DNA of 64,000 bases from CALDTK01 sp045110575 (lineage in GTDB: Bacteria > Bacteroidota > Bacteroidia > Chitinophagales > Saprospiraceae), in assembly GCA_045110575.1 (NCBI GenBank), contig JBGCGF010000056.1, positions 62,001-126,000 of the forward strand. The letters are read 5' to 3'. Positions 1 through 8,300 of this stretch are shown here, piece after piece. The position numbers were made by a program, and so were the translations under genes. Every line of letters begins with the position of its first letter. The first letter of the stretch is position 1. Below the pieces are notes generated by a model. That model was not told where the DNA came from, searched no databases, and saw only the letters and a list, made by a program, of their open reading frames with translations.

Positions 1-745
1 GACCAGCCTTTATCAAGCCAACAGCACCTTTCCAGGTCAATGCAGATTTGATCACAGCAGCCCAAAAAGGAGCCACGGCTGCACTCCAATCGGCAGACTT
101 GATTTCATCGAAACCAACCTGCTCAGCTGTCTCAGCGTAATGGCCTATACTACACCAAGGCGGCAGGTGATACAAGCGACAAACATCCTTGAGTAAGGCC
201 TGCTCTTTATCAGAAAGCTGAGGCGGCGTCTCTCGGTGGCACCACGTAATCATTGCCAAGGTTCCGCCTGGCTTGAGTAAGCTGTAAAAGTGTTCGAGCA
301 AGCCTTTTTTATCGGCCAAATGCTCAGCACTTTCCAACGACCAAATGACATCAAATCCTTCCTCGTCAGAGAAGCTCATCATGTCCTCTGCTCGAATGGA
401 GACAAGGTGATCGCAGCCTTCGTTCTTGGCTCTTCGATTGCCTTCAGCCGCTTGAACCGGACTTAACGTAAGTCCAGTTACACTTGCGCCAAGACGGCCC
501 GCGAGGTATCGTGAAGCACCGCCGACACCGCACCCTGCATCGAGCATGCGTTTTGGCTTCGCTTCATCCAAACGCGCGAAGTCAATCAACTCGTCCATCA
601 GGTCGAGCTGCGCTTCGTAGTGCGACTTCTTTTGAGAACCATCGGCACCGTAGTAACCGTGGTGCATGTGATCGCCCCACACGTCTAGCCACAAGGGTGT
701 GGACTCGTCGTAGAAAGAGGCGATGCGTTGGTTGAGTGGTTTCAA
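1..745 (-). CDS. gamma-tocopherol methyltransferase-like (VTE4 family), 3' end outside window
   Basis: SAM-dependent methyltransferase expected to methylate the chromanol ring of gamma- or delta-tocopherol (or tocotrienol). Read from the minus strand it shows, in order, ASFYDESTPLWLDVWGDHMHHGYY, split here as ASFYDESTPLW and DVWGDHMHHGYY; the SAM motif DAGCGVGGASRYLA; TLSPVQA; WSLESAEHL; TWCHRE; LPPWCS; and ADWSAAVAPFW followed by ALTWKG. The WGDHMHHG, LSPVQ, TWCHR and ADWS..VAPFW stretches are hallmarks of the plant/cyanobacterial gamma-TMT family rather than of generic methyltransferases. About 248 codons are inside the window and the frame is open to base 1. No ATG is available upstream; the best start is TTG at 745, just before KPLNQRIASFYDE. 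It lies downstream of the MPBQ-methyltransferase-like gene on the same strand. A related small-molecule methyltransferase of this family remains possible. Confidence 0.8.
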   Translation of the reverse strand, partial: MKPLNQRIASFYDESTPLWLDVWGDHMHHGYYGADGSQKKSHYEAQLDLMDELIDFARLDEAKPKRMLDAGCGVGGASRYLAGRLGASVTGLTLSPVQAAEGNRRAKNEGCDHLVSIRAEDMMSFSDEEGFDVIWSLESAEHLADKKGLLEHFYSLLKPGGTLAMITWCHRETPPQLSDKEQALLKDVCRLYHLPPWCSIGHYAETAEQVGFDEIKSADWSAAVAPFWAAVIKSALTWKGAVGLIKAG

Positions 746-783
746 GGACGGAAGTTGAAAAATGAAAGAAGAGCTGGGTTCAA

Positions 784-926
784 CAAACAGATCTCTCCGC
801 TACGCATGTTACCCTTTTGAGCTGCTACCGCAGAAATTAGAAGGCCATGCTCCGGTCGAGATGACTAAGGTGCTACCGTCATTTCGACTGGAGCTGACGT
901 AGTCGCGAAACGGAGAAATCTGTTTT
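784..926. repeat. long nested inverted repeat (dispersed intergenic element)
   Basis: Outer arms AACAGATCTCTCCG and CGGAGAAATCTGTT pair with one mismatch, and inner arms TCCGGTCGAGATGAC and GTCATTTCGACTGGA pair with two mismatches. The whole stretch can fold as one long hairpin. A second half-copy of the left side (AACAGATCTCTCCGCTACGC ... CTCCGGTCGAGATGAC) follows at 949-1026. Elements of this type are common between genes in Bacteroidota. It sits between the two methyltransferase genes and may act as a terminator or attenuator. Confidence 0.65.
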
Positions 927-1029
927 TAAAACCGCAAAGGGTTCATCAACAGATCTCTCCGCTACGCACTATATTTAGTGAACCCGCTTTCGCGGCAAGT
1001 AGGCTGCAGTGCTCCGGTCGAGATGACCA

Positions 1030-1944
1030 CTATCTCCGCTTCCGAGCAAACAACGCAATGACCCCAACAGCAGCAGCAACGCCAATCCCCGTCAAGACAC
1101 TCTTCTGTGCATTGGTAAGCGGTTCGCGATCGTCGTCTGTTCCGTTGATGGCAGCAATTGCTTTTGCACCCAAGGCCATAGGGATGAACGCACCTCCAGC
1201 AGCAGAACCAACGATGACACGGCCGACGGTTTTGGCGGAAGCTAAAATGCCTTCCTCCTCAACATCTTTAGGCTCAGGAATCGCAGGACTTTCATTTGGT
1301 CCTTCAAGTGGTTTGCGACCAGAGATAGAAAGCGCGAAATGCTGATCGCCCGTGTACCATCCCGGATCGAGATACTTCACTTGGATATCTTCAAAACCAG
1401 CGGCTTCATACCAACGCAGGTAATCGTTCTCTGGCGGAAAGAGCATCCACGTGTTTGAGATCGCTTTACCCCACCATGTAGGTGGCTCGATAGGACCGAT
1501 AATCGTTGCACGTCCGCCGGGCTTCACGACGCGATATGCTTCGCGAACGCCTTGCGCTGGATGTGGCCAATACTCGATACTGCCCGCCGAAACGTAGCGA
1601 TCGTAGCTGTTGGTGGTTACCGGCAAATTCTCTGCATCACCAATGTGAAACTTAGCACCATGCAAGGCCTCTTTGGCGCGTGCATGCTGCATTTGATGCG
1701 GGCTCTGATCAATACAAGTGACTTGCGATGGGTTGACGTACTTGACGATCCCTTCGGTGGTAAAACCAGTTCCTGATCCAACATCAATCACTTTCAAATC
1801 TTCGCCATCGTCTAAACCAGCAATGGTGAGCGATTTCTCGCGCATTGGCTCTGTCCAGAAAAGTGGGTTGACGAGGTCATCATAGAATATTGAAAGGAAG
1901 CGGTAAAACCAGTAAGCTTCTTTCTTGTGTTGCATCAGGCGCAT
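1030..1944 (-). CDS. MPBQ/MSBQ methyltransferase-like (plant/archaeal VTE3 type)
   Basis: Methyltransferase of the family that methylates 2-methyl-6-phytyl- or 6-solanesyl-benzoquinol in tocopherol and plastoquinone synthesis. Of 304 residues, the N-terminus (QHKKEAYWFYRFLSIFYDD, residues 5-23) matches the start of mature plant VTE3. SAM motif I DVGSGTGFTT is at 54-63, DQSPHQ at 79-84, GDAENLP at 102-108, and the diagnostic YVSAGSIEYWPHP at 117-129, followed by EAYRVVKPGG. The C-terminus carries two hydrophobic stretches (about 241-262 and 283-299) ending in RKRR, a membrane anchor as in the plant enzyme. It precedes the gamma-TMT-like gene on the same strand across a repeat-filled gap of 284 bp. 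One copy of the window-wide GTTTTGGCGAAAGC-like motif lies inside it. Substrate is inferred from family and context. Confidence 0.85.
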   Translation of the reverse strand: MRLMQHKKEAYWFYRFLSIFYDDLVNPLFWTEPMREKSLTIAGLDDGEDLKVIDVGSGTGFTTEGIVKYVNPSQVTCIDQSPHQMQHARAKEALHGAKFHIGDAENLPVTTNSYDRYVSAGSIEYWPHPAQGVREAYRVVKPGGRATIIGPIEPPTWWGKAISNTWMLFPPENDYLRWYEAAGFEDIQVKYLDPGWYTGDQHFALSISGRKPLEGPNESPAIPEPKDVEEEGILASAKTVGRVIVGSAAGGAFIPMALGAKAIAAINGTDDDREPLTNAQKSVLTGIGVAAAVGVIALFARKRR

Positions 1945-2195
1945 AAGTACCAGGAATTTGAGGACGGTAAGCTAAAGCTTAGGACTCAAAAAATAGCACA
2001 CCTTGGACACTCTTGACACTGAAGAGCCTTTTCAAGAAATCCTAATTCGACTAAAATTGGATAATTCTAACCTGGTTTTCGTTAAAAATGCTCGATTTAA
2101 CCAGCTAAACCTTGCGCTTTTTGCCTTAACCAGCCCTTAATTCTCTCAATTTCGTCAGAATCTGAATTCTTAAACAGGCTCTATGAGAACGATTC

Positions 2196-3485
2196 TTACG
2201 ATCTGATCGCAGCTAGTTCCGCCTCTAACGCACTTTTCGCGTTGGCTTCACTGGCAGTAAGTGTCCGCGTTAGCAAGTCACTCTGCTCATAGGGATCGTC
2301 GAGTAGATTGTACATCGCTTCTTCCCCATTGGCATTGACTATGAGCTTGTAGGTATCGTTCCGGATTGCCCATAAATCATCTGTGCCGTCATCCATCTCA
2401 GAATATTGAAAGCTTCGTATCGTCGAGGCTTCTGTGAGGAGGGCACTGAAGCTTTTGCTGTCGTTGATGGAAGTGATTCCGGCCCCTGCGATTTCTGCGA
2501 TAGTGGCAAACAGGTCCGTGCCGGAGATTAGGTTTTCATCGATCCCGAGTCGAGAAACCCCTTTGCCTGAAATGAACAATGGGACATTGATGCCTCCTTG
2601 AAAAATGGACCCTTTAGACCTCCGTGAAGAATACGGCGACTGCGCCACTTGAATGGGCGTTCCATTATCTCCTAAAAAGATAATGATCGTATTATCTCTT
2701 TGCTCCGTTGGAATATTATCCAACAACCTACCAATTTGAAAATCCATGGCTTCTATGGCTGCCATGTAATGAGAATTGGCATCTGTTCCTGAAACGTATG
2801 CCGGCAAATTACCTTGACTGTGCATATTACTTGGCGGCGCATGAAAGGGCGTGTGCGGTGCATTGTAGGCTAACCACAAGAACCAAGGTTTGGTCTGCTC
2901 AGCGACCCATTCGATAGACTTGTCGGTAAAAGCTTCTGTGATGTAACTCGTTTGTTGGCTGGTCGATCCCGCTTCGGTCAGCGACCAATCAAAGTAATCT
3001 AACACAGTACCACGGAGCAGGCCCGCGTAGTAGTCGATTCCGTAAGATTCCGGATTCACATTCGCATCATCGCCCGTCAAGTGCCACTTACCTACAAGGC
3101 CTGTCGCATAGGTATTACTGGTCTCTTGAGAGATGTACTTCTGCAAAGTCACTTCAGATTGAGCTAGTTCATCGCTGGCCCATTTCACATCTGTGCGAAG
3201 GCCATACTTGCCTGTAATTATTGAAGCCCTCGTGGGCGTACACGTTGGGTTTACCCAGAAATTACTGAACGATAGACCATCATTTCTGATGGCGTCAATG
3301 TGAGGAGTGTTGGGCTTAATGCTTCCTTCTGAGAAGCCGTTCAACGCATCTTTTCCAAGATCATCCGCGATGATCATTAGAATATTGGGAGGATCGTTTG
3401 TTTCGACTGTAAGCACAGGATCTTCATCCTTATTACAACTTACAAGGACAATTGCTGTCACAATTACAAATAACCACTTCGACAT
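2196..3485 (-). CDS. sulfatase-family lipoprotein
   Basis: Predicted S1-type sulfatase of 429 residues, exported as a lipoprotein: leader MSKWLFVIVTAIVLVSC with the lipidated Cys at 17. The metal-binding IIADDLG is at 38-44. The active-site signature CTPTR at 82-86 has Cys at the position converted to formylglycine by a sulfatase-maturating enzyme, which is not encoded in the window. Later come GLVGKWHLTG and the metal-binding FLGDNGTP. Substrate could be a sulfated polysaccharide or an aryl sulfate and cannot be read from the sequence. It is followed on the same strand by another lipoprotein gene, but the gap and individual leaders do not establish an operon. Confidence 0.88.
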   Translation of the reverse strand: MSKWLFVIVTAIVLVSCNKDEDPVLTVETNDPPNILMIIADDLGKDALNGFSEGSIKPNTPHIDAIRNDGLSFSNFWVNPTCTPTRASIITGKYGLRTDVKWASDELAQSEVTLQKYISQETSNTYATGLVGKWHLTGDDANVNPESYGIDYYAGLLRGTVLDYFDWSLTEAGSTSQQTSYITEAFTDKSIEWVAEQTKPWFLWLAYNAPHTPFHAPPSNMHSQGNLPAYVSGTDANSHYMAAIEAMDFQIGRLLDNIPTEQRDNTIIIFLGDNGTPIQVAQSPYSSRRSKGSIFQGGINVPLFISGKGVSRLGIDENLISGTDLFATIAEIAGAGITSINDSKSFSALLTEASTIRSFQYSEMDDGTDDLWAIRNDTYKLIVNANGEEAMYNLLDDPYEQSDLLTRTLTASEANAKSALEAELAAIRS

Positions 3486-3578
3486 TAGTACTACTTTTTT
3501 AATTACCTAAAAAGGAAAGGGATCCATGCTAAACGAATCAACTTTCTTACGTCTTGAAATTTCCGTCTACGTTGACTC

Positions 3579-4523
3579 TTAGTTAGGTATTCCTTTAAAG
3601 CAACCAATGTTGTACGGAAAATCATACGTCCAGTGGTAGTGATACATGTCTACCATTTCTCCGTCCCAAAGTACTGGGTGCGTGTGTCCGTGACATTCAT
3701 CCAAATCTTCAGACCAGAGCGTCTTACCGTCTTCGCCTTGAGGACCGTAAATACCGAAGCCGTCAATCACATATCCCATGAGCGCGCCATGGCCCCCTTC
3801 GTGCTCATGAATATGATTTTGTAGATTTTCCGCTGGGTAGTGGTAATGGTAGGTGTTTGTGCCGTCCGAATGTCCGCCATAGCTATCAAAAAGCTCGTGC
3901 GCAGCTGCGTCATTGCCCAAGGTTGATGCACCATGATAAATCACGCTTCCAGTGAGCGAGATACCAGCTGCACCATAGGTGACGCAACTAGGGTTTGCGG
4001 CCACTTGAGGTACAGCAGGGAAGTCAAATAAGATCTGACGTGCTAGGATTTCGTTGGTGTTGCGATCATATTGATACGCGACGCTGTTTGGATCAATTGG
4101 GAAGACTCCGGTTGGGTGATCTGGCAATGCATTGCCGGTAATAATCCTCCTCCCGTTGCCGTCGAGCATGACTTCAAATTCACTTGCCCACGTTAGAGTA
4201 CCGTCTACCTGAGGCTTGCGATTGTAGTCCCAGGTTCCGTCTGGGTTTGTCCAATCAGAAGCGTCGGAGTTGCCTGCCCCTGTTGGTGGAACGCCGCACA
4301 ACCATAGTTTTTCGAAGTCAGGACCAGTCTCTCCTTGATCTCTTCTCAAGATCAAAGGACCGCCAAACGGCAAACTAGAAAGGTCGACGGTTTCAGGAAT
4401 TACAGGTTCTTCCTCTTCGGGTTCGCCAAGGTCAGTGTCATTACAACTGACGAGCAATAAAAGAGGAAGTAGAAGGAAGAGAACGAAAGATGTTCGCAAG
4501 AAATTGAAGCTAAAAAAGATCAT
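3579..4523 (-). CDS. YHYH-domain lipoprotein
   Basis: A 314-residue secreted lipoprotein with lipobox LLLLVSC (Cys 28) and then an acidic low-complexity stretch DTDLGEPEEEEP. The C-terminal half has the YHYH family signature twice, TYHYHYPAE and MYHYHWTYDFPYNIGCF, together with the intervening GGHGALMGYVIDGFGIYGP. The histidine-rich motifs suggest metal binding, but the family has no established enzymatic role that I can name. It lies between a sulfatase and a repeat lipoprotein, all on the minus strand with separate leaders. Function unassigned. Confidence 0.8.
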   Translation of the reverse strand: MIFFSFNFLRTSFVLFLLLPLLLLVSCNDTDLGEPEEEEPVIPETVDLSSLPFGGPLILRRDQGETGPDFEKLWLCGVPPTGAGNSDASDWTNPDGTWDYNRKPQVDGTLTWASEFEVMLDGNGRRIITGNALPDHPTGVFPIDPNSVAYQYDRNTNEILARQILFDFPAVPQVAANPSCVTYGAAGISLTGSVIYHGASTLGNDAAAHELFDSYGGHSDGTNTYHYHYPAENLQNHIHEHEGGHGALMGYVIDGFGIYGPQGEDGKTLWSEDLDECHGHTHPVLWDGEMVDMYHYHWTYDFPYNIGCFKGIPN

Positions 4524-4650
4524 AGGACTGGTAAATAGTGTTAAAAGTGAAGTTGATTTTAGGGTAAAAGAAGTCTAGGAAGGACTTCAACACAGGTCGC
4601 CCAAATCTTGAATGACGAAGCAGAGAAGCACTCCCTAGACAAACTCTATT

Positions 4651-5589
4651 TTATCGACAAGACTGGCGTAGTCTGCGGAACTCAGCCGAGCTTGTGATTT
4701 CCAAAACAGTTCCATCTGCCTTTGTCACTTCGAACGGGAATTGGAATGCATAGTTTCCTTGACGGTTGGAATGGCTCAATGCACGACGTAGCTCAGCATT
4801 TGTGGTAACCTCTAGTGTTTCTGAAGCACCGTTGACGAGTGTTAATGGATAGTTGAAGCCGAAACAGTCACGAAATCCATTGCGACGATCGGTAAGACAA
4901 GCACGCTTAATGCGGCGGATTTCTTCGATTGAATTGACTTCTAGCACTTCACCGTCTGCAGTTTCTACGCTTACAGGGAATACCATTGCTGGCTTTGGCG
5001 CGTCTGGGTTTGCTGCTTTGTAGTCGGCCAATCCTTGGCGAAGACTTGCTGCGTCGGCGTATGAGACGACCGTTCCGTTTAAGTCAAAAGACACTGGATA
5101 AATCAAGGTGACACACTGCTCTACTTCTGGGCGACAGTCCTGCAAGATTGTGCGAATCTCTGTGCGATCTGCTACCGTTTCAATGGTGCCGTCAGCCAAT
5201 TGGACGTCTAGCGGATAGACTAACATTGGACGATTGCCACGTTCGATGGTACCACCTGCAGCTACCCAATCGCGAACGGATTGCTTCAATTCTGCTCCGT
5301 CGTTTGCGGTTGACGTTGTGCCATCGGGGAAGACAATGTCAACGGGAAACACGAGTGTAAAGCAATCGCCGTGGAAGCGGTGGCGTCCTTCTTCGCTAAA
5401 TGAAGTGCTAAGTGCTTGGAGGTCTGCGACCGCTGGCATTACGAGTGCATCAGCAGTCTGGTCTTCGTCAGATGAAAGGAAAAACTGAAGTGATTCGTCG
5501 GTAGAAGAAGTGAGTTCTTCCTTATCGCAAGAAGCGAGTACGAAGATTGAAAGACAAAAGAGGAAACTGAGCTTGAGGAACTTGGTCAT
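4651..5589 (-). CDS. lipoprotein built of six internal repeats
   Basis: A 312-residue protein with leader ending VLASC (Cys 20). After a short linker the rest consists of six degenerate repeats of about 35-45 residues, each beginning with an aromatic/FP or YP motif (LVFPVDI, LVYPLDV, LIYPVSF, MVFPVSV, FNYPLTL, FQFPFEV). Each continues with a DGT- or NG-type turn and ends in an ELR/EIR helix, often followed by Cys. The Cys residues at repeat boundaries (CF, CV, AC, DCF, SC) may form disulfides. I do not recognise the family with certainty. The repeated beta-strand/turn/helix layout suggests a surface or periplasmic binding protein. Confidence 0.75.
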   Translation of the reverse strand: MTKFLKLSFLFCLSIFVLASCDKEELTSSTDESLQFFLSSDEDQTADALVMPAVADLQALSTSFSEEGRHRFHGDCFTLVFPVDIVFPDGTTSTANDGAELKQSVRDWVAAGGTIERGNRPMLVYPLDVQLADGTIETVADRTEIRTILQDCRPEVEQCVTLIYPVSFDLNGTVVSYADAASLRQGLADYKAANPDAPKPAMVFPVSVETADGEVLEVNSIEEIRRIKRACLTDRRNGFRDCFGFNYPLTLVNGASETLEVTTNAELRRALSHSNRQGNYAFQFPFEVTKADGTVLEITSSAEFRRLRQSCR

Positions 5590-5700
5590 GGTGTGTGGTT
5601 TTAAATGAGCGCAACAACTGTGTTACGCTGAGATAAGTCCAGACCAATCCTTTTGTACTCAAGGAATTTTAAAAAACCTCAATCTTTTTTTGATCGCCTC

Positions 5701-6426
5701 TTAATCGATCACTAAAAATGCAGTGTCCTGCTTGTTCCACGGCCACACCAATCCTCGTGCATTTCCGCTCACTCTTGTTGAATCCCAAAGGTGTTCGACC
5801 AACCAGAACGCAGGCTCATAGCTCATCGCGCCACCAACACTGGTGAGGTATTTCCCATCCACGATGAGACGCTTGTCAAACCGGACGTCAATGGAAGGGA
5901 AGGTTTTGGCGAAAGCTGTACGATCGCCAGGAAAGGTCGTCGCTACCCTACCGGCAAGTGCGCCTGTTTCTGCAAGCGGGAAGGCACCGTCACAAACGGT
6001 GAGTACCCATTCGGCATCTGGAATACTCCTGCGCAAGTAGCCCATGTATGCGGTGTCTTGTAAATCACGCGCCATGCTCCCTTCTGTACTCGGGATCACA
6101 ATGATGTCTGCCTTTGGTGCTTCCGCAAAACTGAAATGCGGCTCCATCTCGATGCCTTCGAAAGTGACGAATGAAGTTCCTGATGCATTGACGATGAACG
6201 GCGCGATATAGTCGAGCGAATCGCGGTAGAGCGTATGATGGAGCACGTCATATGGTGCCATCAATTCGGAATTGTAAACGCCGTCGGCGACTACAAACGC
6301 AGCGGTTCTGATTTTTGCGTTGGGTGCACCGGTAAGGGTGTTTGGGAGAAGCCTAACCTTTGCTTCAGGTGCTTGGCAAGCGATGAAGAAGACTGAACCA
6401 ACCAACAGTAGAACTAGCGACCTCAT
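5701..6426 (-). CDS. DJ-1/PfpI-family lipoprotein
   Basis: A 241-residue member of the DJ-1/PfpI (class I glutamine-amidotransferase-like) superfamily with lipoprotein leader ending FFIAC (Cys 17). The core contains TAAFVVADGVYNSELMAPYDV, which is the usual first strand and loop, and the nucleophile elbow VLTVCDGAFPLAETGAL, where Cys is the family nucleophile. It is followed by ATTFPGDRTAF as in the AraC-associated branch. Its start overlaps the stop of the upstream ferredoxin gene by 4 bp (ATGA), indicating translational coupling. Reaction unknown; hydrolase, deglycase or chaperone-like roles occur in the family. Confidence 0.82.
   Translation of the reverse strand: MRSLVLLLVGSVFFIACQAPEAKVRLLPNTLTGAPNAKIRTAAFVVADGVYNSELMAPYDVLHHTLYRDSLDYIAPFIVNASGTSFVTFEGIEMEPHFSFAEAPKADIIVIPSTEGSMARDLQDTAYMGYLRRSIPDAEWVLTVCDGAFPLAETGALAGRVATTFPGDRTAFAKTFPSIDVRFDKRLIVDGKYLTSVGGAMSYEPAFWLVEHLWDSTRVSGNARGLVWPWNKQDTAFLVID
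5903..5916 (+). repeat. GTTTTGGCGAAAGC motif, exact copy 1
   Basis: Exact copy of the dispersed 14-mer. It lies antisense inside the DJ-1/PfpI gene, where the coding strand reads AFAKT. Confidence 0.9.
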
Positions 6427-6650
6427 GCTTGTGCTGGACTCTGGTCATCCCCCGGCGCCAACTCGTGTGTAATCGTGAACACCGGACAGATATCCTCGCA
6501 CGCCATGCAGGCGATGTCGCACACCTCATTGATCGCAATCGTGTCAAACTGACTAATGAATCCTGCTGGTTGCGGACATACCGCTACGCATGCCCCACAG
6601 TTGATGCAGGCATTCCAATTGAGGTCGAAGATTACAGGAGGATGCTTCAT
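6423..6650 (-). CDS. small two-cluster [4Fe-4S] ferredoxin
   Basis: A 75-residue protein with two cysteine sets. CINCGACVAVCP gives C15, C18, C21, C25, the classical CxxCxxCxxxCP set. CDIACMACEDICP gives C44, C48, C51, C55, a CxxxCxxCxxxCP variant. Both should hold [4Fe-4S] clusters, so it is an electron carrier. It lies 238 bp downstream of the geranylgeranyl reductase gene on the same strand and overlaps the next gene by 4 bp. In methanogenic archaea a ferredoxin gene next to geranylgeranyl reductase supplies electrons to it, so the same partnership is a reasonable inference here. Confidence 0.85.
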   Translation of the reverse strand: MKHPPVIFDLNWNACINCGACVAVCPQPAGFISQFDTIAINEVCDIACMACEDICPVFTITHELAPGDDQSPAQA

Positions 6651-6744
6651 TAAGGAATTTTGAATTTGTGCTCACAGCTTCGCTGCGACAATTTTGAATT
6701 TTGAATGTTCGTGAGGCTGGGCTCGCCCTTGTAAAATTAGTCAT

Positions 6745-6872
6745 TAGCGTCATCCCGTTGGAGCTGACGAAGTCGCGATCGAGGGAAAGCGGCTACAAAA
6801 CCCTGTTTCATTGTTAAAGCCGCTGTTCCTCTAAACGTGTCAGCTTCGCGCCGACTCATCGGAATGACGCTA
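6745..6872. repeat. long imperfect inverted repeat between ferredoxin and reductase genes
   Basis: Terminal arms TTAGCGTCATCCCG-like and CGGAATGACGCTAA pair with one mismatch, and internal AAGCGGCT and AGCCGCT also pair. The stretch GGAGCTGACGAAGTCGCG is shared with the element at 784-926. It resembles a folded dispersed repeat between the two genes and may attenuate read-through into the ferredoxin gene. Confidence 0.55.
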
Positions 6873-6888
6873 ACTTATTGACCTGGCA

Positions 6889-8076
6889 TCAAATCTTTTT
6901 ATACTCTGAATACGGCGAAAAGTAACTACTCATCGTCGTATACAAACGCTCGTCTCTAACCTGAATTTCGTCCTCCCTGAAGATGCTCGACTTTTCACGA
7001 TAGAGCTTCCACATCTTGTCGCCGAGCGCTTCGAGCCAGGCATCTTGGTAGGTTTCGGTGACTTCTGGGGTGAAGGTCTTGCCTTCTTTTGCAGCTTTCG
7101 CCAAAACCCCTGCTGCGATCATTCCACCGCTTAACGCTGTGTGAATACCACCTCCTGTGATCGGATTAACGTGTCGAGCAGCATCTCCAATAAGGATCAT
7201 GCGATCGGCAAATTGGGTGGTGAGTGGTGCTGCTAAGGGAACGCCTCCACCTTGAACTTCTAGGATTTTAGCTTTCGCAAAACGCTCCTTAAAGAAGCTA
7301 TTCTCCATGAAGTGCTGGAGGTGCTGTTTTGCCGAAAGGTTCGTGTTGTTTGGAGTGACACCTAGACCTATCTCCGTGTATCCGTGTCCTTTCGGGAAAA
7401 CCCATGCATAGCCGCCTGGCGCCCATTCATGTCCAGTAATGATTTCGAGTAACCCTTTGCTTTCAACGCCTTCGCAAACGTATTGGAGACAAGCGGCAAG
7501 TTCACCGATACGAATGTGCGTGCGTAATCCAGCCCACTTTCCGACTTGACTCATGAGTCCATCGGCTCCGATGACACAGCGACAACGTACAGATGTCGGT
7601 TCGCCGTAGCGCTCCAACTGAACAGTTGCAAGTCCATCGTCATCGCAGGTGTATCCTTTCCCTTCGGTTTTAAGCCAGGTCTCAACACCTGAGCGAATGG
7701 CCATGGCCATGAGGTAGCGATCAAAACGACGGCGATCTACGACATAGCCGAGGGGGACTTTGCCGGGCTCACTTCCGTACTCGTCTCCTTTGAGTTTGCG
7801 ATAGTCGATGGCTGTTGAGGCGCCAGTCTGATTGTAGATCTCGAAGCCATAGATGGCCTCTTGGATAAACTCCTCATTGGGGTCGATTCCTACTTCAACA
7901 AGTGCATGTCGACTCACTGCACCAGAGCACTGGATGGGAGCGCCAAGCTCTTGCCGTTTGTCAACGATAAGGACACTGCAACCAGCATCAGCTAGATGTC
8001 GTGCGGTAGTAGATCCGGCAGGACCTGCGCCAACCACGACGAAATCAAAAAAGGGAGGGGATTCGGTTTTAGCCAC
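6889..8076 (-). CDS. geranylgeranyl reductase family flavoprotein
   Basis: A 395-residue FAD enzyme of the geranylgeranyl reductase family, which saturates prenyl chains. The Rossmann FAD motif VVGAGPAGSTTARHLA is at 14-29 and the expected cysteine segment IQCSGAVS at 48-55. DRRRFDRYL follows at 114-122, GADGLMSQVGKW at 170-181, and the family substrate-pocket motif GGYAWVFPKG at 221-230. The second FAD motif IGDAARHVNPITGGG is at 296-310. The FPKG motif and overall length resemble archaeal GGR more than chlorophyll-type ChlP. With the two tocopherol-type methyltransferases upstream in the window, a role in making the saturated tail of a prenylquinone or tocopherol is likely. Reduction of another isoprenoid is the main alternative. 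Confidence 0.87.
   Translation of the reverse strand: MAKTESPPFFDFVVVGAGPAGSTTARHLADAGCSVLIVDKRQELGAPIQCSGAVSRHALVEVGIDPNEEFIQEAIYGFEIYNQTGASTAIDYRKLKGDEYGSEPGKVPLGYVVDRRRFDRYLMAMAIRSGVETWLKTEGKGYTCDDDGLATVQLERYGEPTSVRCRCVIGADGLMSQVGKWAGLRTHIRIGELAACLQYVCEGVESKGLLEIITGHEWAPGGYAWVFPKGHGYTEIGLGVTPNNTNLSAKQHLQHFMENSFFKERFAKAKILEVQGGGVPLAAPLTTQFADRMILIGDAARHVNPITGGGIHTALSGGMIAAGVLAKAAKEGKTFTPEVTETYQDAWLEALGDKMWKLYREKSSIFREDEIQVRDERLYTTMSSYFSPYSEYKKI
7094..7107 (-). repeat. GTTTTGGCGAAAGC motif, exact copy 2
   Basis: Exact copy in the coding strand of the reductase gene, reading VLAKA. Degenerate relatives lie nearby at 7271-7283 (one base shorter) and 7326-7339 (GTTTTGCCGAAAGG). Confidence 0.9.
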
Positions 8077-8300
8077 GGAGTGCAGTATACGAAGTGATGC
8101 GTGATGTTACACGAGACGAAGGTGAACAATGACCAACAGCACACATTGTGGGGTGTTCGCGAGGCTGAAGTCCCGTGCGTAGCACGAGGATCCTTGCTCT
8201 GCGGGACTGGCGCAGCCGCGTAACGGAGAGATCTGCTCGTGCGCAGGATGCGCGTTTCAGCGACGCCAACAAATTTCGAACCGCCAGGTCAATAGAGCTC

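Noticed and set aside
7388..7401. GTTTTCCCGAAAGG as another copy of the second dialect
   Set aside because: One mismatch to the variant but within a conserved FPKG codon context of the reductase; not counted.
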